Source: Akkermansiaceae bacterium (GTDB lineage Bacteria; Verrucomicrobiota; Verrucomicrobiia; Verrucomicrobiales; Akkermansiaceae). Taken from it: 64,000 bases of DNA. Below, one piece after another: positions 56,904-64,000 of this stretch (position 1 is the first letter of the stretch; the number at the start of each line of letters is the position of its first letter). Position numbers and translations under genes: made by a program. The DNA is taken from positions 25,261 through 89,260 of the forward strand of contig CAIVSK010000050.1 in assembly GCA_903908495.1 (NCBI GenBank), in the 5' to 3' direction. Under the pieces are notes generated by a model. It had not been told where the DNA came from and ran no database searches. It saw only the letters and a program-made list of their open reading frames with translations.

Positions 56904-57968
56904 ATGAACGTTACTTTCGACATCACCCGCAGCGGCGGGCACCTCGACAAAGTCAAATTCCGCGTCGGACGCCGAACCGTGGAACCATTCGCCACCGCTC
57001 CGTGGTGTGACAAACCGGAGGCGGACAAGCTCATTCCGCTGCTGCGCAATTTGCGGGGGGATTTCTTCTGTGCGCCCTTTGGTGCCGGGCCCGCGTGGCG
57101 CGGCGAGGTGCATCCTCCCCACGGCGAGTCTGCCAATGCCACCTGGAAAGTGAAGTCATCCGAAGGCGGCCGCCTTGTCGCCACGCTGCGGACCCGCGTC
57201 CGGCCCGGCACCATCACCAAGGTCATCGAAGCCCGCGAAGGCGAGACCAACATCTACCAAACCCACCTGCTGAAGGGTTTCCAAGGAGGGATGTGTTTGG
57301 GACACCACGCCATGCTCGACTTCGCCCGCAACGGAGCGGGAATCCTCTCCACCAGCAAACTGCGTCTCGCACAAGTCCTTCCGGCCCCGTTTGAAAACCC
57401 CGTCGAAGGCGGCTACTCCTCGCTCAAGCAAGGCGCGTGGTTCCGCCACCTCGACAGCGTGCCGATGGCCGATGGTGGCAAGACCGATCTCACCCGCTAC
57501 CCCGCCCGGGAGGGCTTCGAGGATCTCGTCATGTTGCACCATCAGGACGCGGACGATTTCGCGTGGACAGCCGTCGTTTTCCCTGACAAAAAGTTCGTCT
57601 GGTTCTCGTTGAAAAACCCTGCGTATCTCGCCTCCACCGTGTTGTGGCACTCGAACGGCGGACGCCACTACGCACCCTGGAACGGACGCCATCGCGGCGT
57701 GCTCGGCATCGAGGACGTCACCGCCTATTTCCACCTCGGTCTCGCCGCATCGCTGGCGGACAATCCATGGCAGGAAAAGGGCGTGCCCACATCGCTCGCC
57801 CTCACCCGCAGCAAGATCACCTCCATCCCCTACATCATGGGCGTCGCCCCTCTGACCGCTGGTTTCGATGCCGTCCGCAGCATCCAGCGCACGGACACCG
57901 GGATCCGCCTTCAGGCCGCGAGCGGCGCGCACATCGATCACGCCGTCGATACTGCATTTCTCAAATAG
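56904..57968 (+). CDS. Hypothetical protein, possibly aldose 1-epimerase-like carbohydrate mutarotase fold
   Basis: 354 aa, beta-rich; start MNVTFDITRSGGHLDKVKFRVGRR; conserved-looking HxG/GHH motifs; sits upstream of a PfkB kinase. Confidence 0.55.
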   Translation: MNVTFDITRSGGHLDKVKFRVGRRTVEPFATAPWCDKPEADKLIPLLRNLRGDFFCAPFGAGPAWRGEVHPPHGESANATWKVKSSEGGRLVATLRTRVRPGTITKVIEAREGETNIYQTHLLKGFQGGMCLGHHAMLDFARNGAGILSTSKLRLAQVLPAPFENPVEGGYSSLKQGAWFRHLDSVPMADGGKTDLTRYPAREGFEDLVMLHHQDADDFAWTAVVFPDKKFVWFSLKNPAYLASTVLWHSNGGRHYAPWNGRHRGVLGIEDVTAYFHLGLAASLADNPWQEKGVPTSLALTRSKITSIPYIMGVAPLTAGFDAVRSIQRTDTGIRLQAASGAHIDHAVDTAFLK

Positions 57969-57985
57969 ACACCCGAACTCCAACC

Positions 57986-59083
57986 ATGAGCCCAACCATG
58001 AAAAAATACACCGACTTCCTCCACAACCTTCGCGGCAAAATCCTGCTCGGCTGCGACGGCTTCGTCGACGAAACCTATGAGATTGTCGAAGTCCGGAAAA
58101 GTCAGTCCGAGTTCACGCCGATGAAACAACTCAAACAGTTCGGTGAACTTCTCGTCGAGCGGGCGGACGGCGGTGTCGGCGTCGAACTCGTGCCAAAGCG
58201 CCGTTGCGAGGGCGGGTTTGGCATCAACACGGGTAAAGTACCCGGATATCTGGGCCTGCAGCCGCTTTTACCCGGTCTTTACGGCAATCTGGCACTCGAT
58301 CCGGCGTACGAGCCATTCAAGGATATCTGTGAGCTGGCATCCCTCGGCGAACCCGCGTTGACGATTGCTTTGGAGTTCAGCGACGGCAAGGTTTTGATGA
58401 GTAATATCCAGGCGGTGTCCAGCCTGACCTGGGGGCACTTTGAGAAGCACTTCGGCGAAGAGAAACTCAAGGAAATGTTCTCAGGCGTCGATATCCTGGG
58501 ACTTGGCTATTGGTCGCTGACTGCAAACTTTGATGGTCTTTTCGAAGGCTTCATGAAACAGTATGAAACCACCACGCCGCCACGCCGGATGTTCTTCGAC
58601 TTCGCCGACATCAAGAAAAAGTCCAGCGAGAGTTTCATCAAGAGTCTGGAGTTGATCCAATCATACAGCAGCAAAATCCCCATGACCTTGAGCCTGAACG
58701 AACATGAGGTGTTGGAATTGTTTTCAAGGGTTGGCGTCGAGCGCCCGGAGCTCACACCCGCGGCGATCACCTCGGCCTTGGCCATCGCCCGTGAAAAAAT
58801 CGGCTTCGATGAACTGGTGGTCCACACGCCGGAATTTGCAGCCGCATCCAGTGCTGTGGAAGGTGAAGCGTATGCCCTTCAAGAGCGCCAATCAAACGTC
58901 ATTCGCCTGGCAGGCGCCGGAGACAGCTTCAATGGCGGCTACCTTTGCGCATCGCTGGGGGACTTGACACTCAAGGAACGCCTCGTCATCGCCAACGCGG
59001 TGACCGCCTTCTTCGTCACCCACGCCAACCCGCCCACCAAGGAAGAACTCATCGCCCAGATCGAAAAAGCAGCGGACAAGTAA
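57986..59083 (+). CDS. PfkB-family carbohydrate kinase-like protein
   Basis: C-terminal signature NVIRLAGAGDSFNGGYLCASLGD. Confidence 0.75.
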   Translation: MSPTMKKYTDFLHNLRGKILLGCDGFVDETYEIVEVRKSQSEFTPMKQLKQFGELLVERADGGVGVELVPKRRCEGGFGINTGKVPGYLGLQPLLPGLYGNLALDPAYEPFKDICELASLGEPALTIALEFSDGKVLMSNIQAVSSLTWGHFEKHFGEEKLKEMFSGVDILGLGYWSLTANFDGLFEGFMKQYETTTPPRRMFFDFADIKKKSSESFIKSLELIQSYSSKIPMTLSLNEHEVLELFSRVGVERPELTPAAITSALAIAREKIGFDELVVHTPEFAAASSAVEGEAYALQERQSNVIRLAGAGDSFNGGYLCASLGDLTLKERLVIANAVTAFFVTHANPPTKEELIAQIEKAADK

Positions 59084-59208
59084 CGGCCAAGAACCGGGTT
59101 TGCAAAAGCTCCAGGGTGCCTCTCGTGCAGCGAAACCCCCAAAGTCCTCCGTCGCGGTGCCACCGCGCCGCCGCTTTTCCCGTGTCGGGCAACCCCGGTC
59201 AACGGGCC

Positions 59209-60081
59209 TTGCCCACTCGCCGCGGATTTCTAACATCCCTGCTGCTTGCCGCCGCTGTTGCGCCCTGCGGGTTTGCCGCAGCCACTGCTGCCGCCCCGCC
59301 GGCCGCAGTGGATGAGCGCAAACTGGCCCTGCGGATCCGTCTGGATGGCTTTGGCGGAGCCAACGAGGCGGACATCGGGCATGTGCTTCGCTCCGCGGCG
59401 GACGCGATTTGGCAGCATTGTCCGCACACCCGCTTTGCGCAGCCGGGCTTGGAGATATATCATAACAACGAGTGTCCCATCACCCATTTCGACTTGACCG
59501 CCGACGGCTACATCGTCATCGGCCTCGCGGTGGAGGGGAATTTGTGGGCGCGCTTCGCCTTTCAGTTCGGGCATGAGTTTGCCCATGCCTTGATGGATCA
59601 TTCCAATGGTGCCAAAACCCCGTGGCGCGACCTCAACCATGCCAACCAATGGCTGGAGGAAAGCATCTGTGAGACGGCCTCGTTGTTCTGCCTGCGGGCC
59701 ATGGCCCAGACGTGGCAAACCCAGCCGCCCTATCCGAATTGGAAAGGTTATGCGCCGGCACTCACCGACTACGCGGCGAAGCGGCTGGCGGACGCGTCGC
59801 CATTGCCTGATGGGTCCGCCTTTGCCGCATGGTTCGCCACGGAGCAAGCGGAGTTGCGCCAGCACTGGACCCGCGACAAGAATCTGGTCATCGCGCGGCA
59901 GTTGCTCCCGTTGTTCGAGGCCGACCCGCAGGGCTGGGAATCCCTGCCGGCCCTCAAACTCGGCACCCGCGATGCCACCAAGCCGCTCGCGACGCATCTG
60001 GCCGAATGGCGCGCCAACGCCCCCTTCACCCAGCAAGCGTTCATCACCCGCTTCGCGGCTGAGTTCAGCGTGAAATTATGA
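59209..60081 (+). CDS. Secreted putative metallopeptidase (HEFAH zincin motif) with RR-type signal
   Basis: PTRRGFLTSLLLAAAVAPCGFAAA; FGHEFAHALMDH...EESICETASLF. Start uncertain (in-frame TTG at 59209; the ORF opens upstream at 58945 inside the kinase gene). Confidence 0.6.
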   Translation: MPTRRGFLTSLLLAAAVAPCGFAAATAAAPPAAVDERKLALRIRLDGFGGANEADIGHVLRSAADAIWQHCPHTRFAQPGLEIYHNNECPITHFDLTADGYIVIGLAVEGNLWARFAFQFGHEFAHALMDHSNGAKTPWRDLNHANQWLEESICETASLFCLRAMAQTWQTQPPYPNWKGYAPALTDYAAKRLADASPLPDGSAFAAWFATEQAELRQHWTRDKNLVIARQLLPLFEADPQGWESLPALKLGTRDATKPLATHLAEWRANAPFTQQAFITRFAAEFSVKL

Positions 60082-60092
60082 ATATGGCGGGT

Positions 60093-63000
60093 TTATGCCT
60101 CGGGGCTTGATCCGCGCGCCGGTCTCACGGGTCCGCGGCCCGGAACCAATTCGGGTTTTTGTAGCTGGTGGAGGTGAAACCCGTGCTTGCCCCACTGGTT
60201 CTCGGCCAGGCGCACCAAATGGGCATGGTGGGTGAAGAGGAGGACCTGTGAGCGCTGGCCGAAGGCGTGGAGGGCGGTGAGGGCGCGCAGGGCCCGGGCG
60301 TCGTCGAAATGCACCAGCAGGTCGTCGAGGATGAGAGGCATGGGCTGGTGGTCGGCGAGGTGGAGTTCGAGCCCGGCCAGGCGGAGGGCGAGGAAGAGTT
60401 GATCGCGGGTGCCTTCGCTCATGGCCTGGACCGCGACGCTGCGATTTGCCTCACCCGACCTCAGTCCGGCGATGACGGGTTGGTCCCCGGCGTCGTAGCT
60501 GGTGGTGATGCCAGAGAAGGCCGCCCCGGTGATTTGGGCAAACCAATGACTGGCCTTCTCCATGAACGGCCCCTGGTTTTGTTCGCGGAAGCGGTCGATG
60601 CGGCTCTTCAGCAAGGCAATGGCCAGATGGAGGCGGACGAAGCGTTCGCCATCCTGTTGGATGCGGGCGCTGGCCAACTCGGCGAGCTGGGCTTGTCTGG
60701 CCGCCTCGTCGGAGGCCACCTCCATGGTTTTGCGGCGGTGGGAGTCATCGCGCAAGGCGTCCCTAACAACACCGAGGGCGCTGTCCAGTTCGCAGAGCCG
60801 GAGGTCGATGGAGCTGAGCGAGCCGTCGAGCAGGGCGGCATTTTCCAATTCCACGCGGCCGGTAAATTCCTCGATGGTGGCCTCTCTGGCAAAGCCGGCG
60901 AGGGACGCGCGCAATGTCCGCACGCGTTCGTCGATTTTGCATTTCTCCTCGAAATGTTGGATGAATTCGTCGAGGGCGTCTTCATGCGTGATGGAGGCGG
61001 CGAGCAACAGGGCATCGAAAGCGTCGCGGGTATGTTTGGCCTGTTGGCGCAGCGACGCCAACTCGGTCTGCTTGGCCTGGGTTTGTCGCTGGAGGTCGTC
61101 GAAGCAGGCCTGGGCTTTGGTGGCGTTATCGAGGCACTTGCAAAGTTCGGCTTCGACGGTCTCGGCGGGGTGGGATTCCAATTGCAGCTCGCGACCGAGT
61201 TGTGAGATGGCGGCTTCAAAGCTGGCGATCAGGGTGTCAAGCGCGCCGCACTCATTCGTTAGGGAGCGCCAGCGATCGAAGAGCACGAACAAGTCCTTGC
61301 GCGATCGCAGCAGCGCCATGGCAGGCTCCGCGTCGAGAGCCGCAGGCAGTGCCAGCTCCGTGCGACATGTCTGCCAAGCGGTTTGGGCGTCCGCCGCTGC
61401 GCTCTGCAGTTCCGGCAAGTTTGCGCTGACCTCCTGGAGTTCCGCCGATTTGTCGGCGATCTGGCGGCGCAACTCGCCGTCGGCGCCCACCGCGCGGTTG
61501 TGAGTGTCGATTTTGGCGCGGGCGGCGGCCAGCAGTTCCGGCAATTGGGCCCCCCGGGTTGGCAATACAGTGGTCAAAACCGCCAGCGCCTGGGCCACGG
61601 TCTGCTGGTCTTGGGCGATGCGTTGAGTGTCGGTGCTCCACTGATCCCACTGGCGGCTGAATTCCTCCCAGCTTGCCCGCCATTCCAGCATCTCGCGGGG
61701 GCTCAGCGGTGTGACGTTGGAGGGCGCCCAAGCCGAGGTCCAGGCGGCCTGCAAGGCGTTGCGGTTTGCCGCCACCACATCTAACTGCTGTTTGATCCCG
61801 GCCAGCGCCATATCGGACAGGCCGAGCTGCAGTCGTTTTTCCTCGAGTTGGGCGACGGCTTGGGCATCGGTCCGCAGGCGGTCCGCGACGTCGTCGGCGG
61901 CGGCCACCGCAAGTGGATAGGCATCTTCCAACGGCATTCCGGCAATGAATTCGGCGGTGGCCCCGCCGCCCATCCATGCCTGCAGGACGAGGCTCCAACC
62001 GCGCTCGCGATGGCTGCGGGAGGAGGTGAGATCCTCCGGGCTCGGGAGGTTGCGCAGGCGGGTGAGGCGCGTCATTTCCGCCCGCAGCTTGTCCGCCGCG
62101 GCCTGTTGCTCGGTTAGGCTTTGTTCCAGTTCCCGGACGTTGCGTATGAGTTCGTCGAAATCCTCCCGCATGCGTTCGATGGTGGATTTCAAGGGCAGGT
62201 CCAACTTGCGGAGCAGTAGGAGATCCGCGGGACCGCCCGGCAGTTGAGGGCAAAGGTCATCGAGTTTGTGCCGGGTGATTGCGGCGGAGGTGATTCGAGC
62301 GGCCAGGCCGTTGGCCAGATCCTCGCAATTGCGGGTTTCATTGAACGCCTTCTCGAGCGCCTGCAGGTCCTCGGCATCCGCGAGGGAGCGCTGTTGGCTG
62401 AGTCTATCAATTTGCTGGCGGAGGGCTGCGGCCGACTGTTGGGCGGCGGTCAGCTGCGCGGTGGCGGTGGTCAGGGCGCGGGCTTGCTGTTCGGCCTCCA
62501 ACAATTTCACTTGCGACAGACGGCGGGTTTCCAGTTCGGCCAACGGCGTGGTGATCTCCAGATCCAGACACGCAGCCGCGAGTTGCAGCTTGGCTTGGTC
62601 CGCCTCCGTCCGCTTCTTGGCCAGCGTTTGTTTTTGGTCGCGATAGACGGCGCTGCCGGTGTGCAGGCGGTCGATTTGCGCGGCTTGCGCCAGCACTTGC
62701 GGGGCAAGCTCACAGTCCGCGGCCAGGATCTGGAGACTGGTGATTTGGATTGCGGTTGGCTCGATCTGGCGCTGCGCCGTCTGCCATGCCGCGCGCGCCA
62801 GTTTGATAGATTCGGCGAATGCCGCGCTCAAGTCCGGCATTTCCGGCAGTGCGGCGCGTTGGTGGAGGCACTCGCGCCATTGGCCGACCACGGGCAGGGC
62901 GTCGCGGCAGCGTTCCAGCCATGCCTTGCGGTTGAACAGCGCCAGTCTTTCCTCCAGCAGCGTTTGTTGCCGGGCGTTGTGCTGGTCGAGCGCCTGTTGC

Positions 63001-63623
63001 ACCTCGTCCCAGGCTTCCGGCTTGACGATGGATTCCTTGGCCAGCTTGAGGCACTCGTCGAGTTGTTTGCGGCTGGCGCGGATGCTGGCGGCCGCCCGGC
63101 CGCGGAACAACCTGGCGGCCTCGGCTTCGAGGCTTTGGATGACCTTGTCGACCGGTGTGCCGCCGAGGCTGGCCGAAAACAGGGCCTCGCCGAGCCTTCC
63201 CTCACCGCGCAGCAATGCGTCGGCCCCTTGCCGGAGTTCGGTTGAGCCGAGACCAAACATGCTGTCGAAGTACGCCTCGTCGACGCCGCCGAGAAACGCC
63301 GCCAGCTCCGCCTCGCTCAGCGCCGCGTCATTGGCATCCAGCAGGGTGTTTTTGTTGCCTTTGCGGCGTTGGAACACGCGTGTGCTGCCATCCTGGTGCT
63401 CGAGTTCGGCGGCGATGCGCATCTGGCTGTAGCCGTGGAGGAAATTGTCCGGGGTCTGTGCGGGAATGCCGAACAGCAGGGCCCGCAGGCAGCGCAGCAA
63501 CGAGCTTTTCCCCGCCTCGTTGGGACCGTGGAACAGGTGAAAATCGCCACCGTTGTCAGGAAGTTCGATTTCCAAACCGGTGAAGGGGCCGTAGGCGGGA
63601 ATCCGGATGGTTTTAATTCTCAC
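60093..63623 (-). CDS. YhaN/SbcC-like AAA ATPase with long coiled coil
   Basis: RIKTIRIPAYGPFTGLEIELPDNGGDFHLFHGPNEAGKSSLLRCLRALLFGIP; C-terminal LFLALRLAGLELHLADHQPMPLILDDLLVHFDDARALRALTALHAFGQRSQVLLFTHHAHLV. GTG start at 63623 chosen. Confidence 0.88.
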   Translation of the reverse strand: MRIKTIRIPAYGPFTGLEIELPDNGGDFHLFHGPNEAGKSSLLRCLRALLFGIPAQTPDNFLHGYSQMRIAAELEHQDGSTRVFQRRKGNKNTLLDANDAALSEAELAAFLGGVDEAYFDSMFGLGSTELRQGADALLRGEGRLGEALFSASLGGTPVDKVIQSLEAEAARLFRGRAAASIRASRKQLDECLKLAKESIVKPEAWDEVQQALDQHNARQQTLLEERLALFNRKAWLERCRDALPVVGQWRECLHQRAALPEMPDLSAAFAESIKLARAAWQTAQRQIEPTAIQITSLQILAADCELAPQVLAQAAQIDRLHTGSAVYRDQKQTLAKKRTEADQAKLQLAAACLDLEITTPLAELETRRLSQVKLLEAEQQARALTTATAQLTAAQQSAAALRQQIDRLSQQRSLADAEDLQALEKAFNETRNCEDLANGLAARITSAAITRHKLDDLCPQLPGGPADLLLLRKLDLPLKSTIERMREDFDELIRNVRELEQSLTEQQAAADKLRAEMTRLTRLRNLPSPEDLTSSRSHRERGWSLVLQAWMGGGATAEFIAGMPLEDAYPLAVAAADDVADRLRTDAQAVAQLEEKRLQLGLSDMALAGIKQQLDVVAANRNALQAAWTSAWAPSNVTPLSPREMLEWRASWEEFSRQWDQWSTDTQRIAQDQQTVAQALAVLTTVLPTRGAQLPELLAAARAKIDTHNRAVGADGELRRQIADKSAELQEVSANLPELQSAAADAQTAWQTCRTELALPAALDAEPAMALLRSRKDLFVLFDRWRSLTNECGALDTLIASFEAAISQLGRELQLESHPAETVEAELCKCLDNATKAQACFDDLQRQTQAKQTELASLRQQAKHTRDAFDALLLAASITHEDALDEFIQHFEEKCKIDERVRTLRASLAGFAREATIEEFTGRVELENAALLDGSLSSIDLRLCELDSALGVVRDALRDDSHRRKTMEVASDEAARQAQLAELASARIQQDGERFVRLHLAIALLKSRIDRFREQNQGPFMEKASHWFAQITGAAFSGITTSYDAGDQPVIAGLRSGEANRSVAVQAMSEGTRDQLFLALRLAGLELHLADHQPMPLILDDLLVHFDDARALRALTALHAFGQRSQVLLFTHHAHLVRLAENQWGKHGFHLHQLQKPELVPGRGPVRPARGSSPEA

Positions 63624-64000
63624 GCCTCCGCTCCTTTCTCCATCAGGCGATCCAGGATCATCGCGCAGGCGTCTTCCATAAGTGCCTGCCGCCCCGCCCC
63701 CTGCCACGCGCTGCGCAGCGGGTCGGCCAAATCGAGTGGCAGAAAACCCAGCATTTCCACCACTTCCGCAGGCAAAATCCCCTCACTCGTGCGGGATTCA
63801 GTGAGGGCCTCGACCACCACCTTGGTCAGCCCGTCGCGGCCGGCAAGATCCTCCAGGCTGACCACCGGGCGGGTTTCCGAACCGACCCGCTCGATCCATA
63901 TCCGGCCCTCGCCGCAATCCTGGGCGCAGGCCTCCACCTCCGCATCGAGCCGGTCCGGGCGGCTGCACAGCAAACCATGCAGTGCGGTCGTGCCCGTGAA
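63620..64000 (-). CDS. YhaO/SbcD-like DNA repair metallophosphoesterase, C-terminal part, truncated by window end
   Basis: GTTALHGLLCSRPDRLDAEVEACAQDCGEGRIWIERVGSETRPVV; 4-bp overlap with the YhaN-like gene. Confidence 0.65.
   Translation of the reverse strand, partial: FTGTTALHGLLCSRPDRLDAEVEACAQDCGEGRIWIERVGSETRPVVSLEDLAGRDGLTKVVVEALTESRTSEGILPAEVVEMLGFLPLDLADPLRSAWQGAGRQALMEDACAMILDRLMEKGAEA

Noticed and set aside
1-64000. tRNA/rRNA genes, prophage, transposase or integrase
   Set aside because: None could be recognised on either strand from motifs; no cloverleaf, DDE or tyrosine-recombinase signatures were seen.

Overview
The window is high-GC chromosomal DNA that looks like the phylum Verrucomicrobia. 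This is inferred from a Verru_Chthon-cassette-A-like giant protein, the style of the intergenic repeats and the gene content. It codes densely on both strands. I found no rRNA, tRNA, CRISPR array, prophage or transposase. There are three blocks. (1) About 0-15 kb is mostly housekeeping: hemQ-like fragment, ferredoxin, DciA/DUF721, HAD phosphatase, folB, lptD, M16 peptidase, GH29 fucosidase, MgtC, HMGL-like aldolase, DUF3500 and an orphan PAS histidine kinase. (2) About 15-43 kb is a secreted glycan/glycoprotein-degradation region: GH2, GH20, GH89, GH106-like and GH141-like beta-helix proteins, a UroD/methyltransferase-like protein, zincin-like proteins, a giant PQQ-propeller/L-type-lectin/FN3/Calx-beta protein and a giant pilin-like protein. 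It has no SusC/D, sulfatase, transporter or regulator. (3) About 43-64 kb contains metY, a menH-like hydrolase, rpsB-tsf, cimA, a SWIM-SNF2 helicase, gspE-gspF, a beta-helix/mutarotase/PfkB group, a zincin, and YhaN/YhaO-like genes. The best leads are catalytic-motif deviations in secreted enzymes (GH2 'GNN', zincin 'YEMGR'), an isolated Verru_Chthon cassette A gene, a Cys-rich PAS kinase, the multidomain lectin protein, C-rich start-codon contexts without Shine-Dalgarno sequences, frame-independent CTAAC/GTTAG words, and several hairpin-type intergenic repeats. No single element is clearly a new defence or mobile system. All family calls come from reading motifs by eye; no database search was run.
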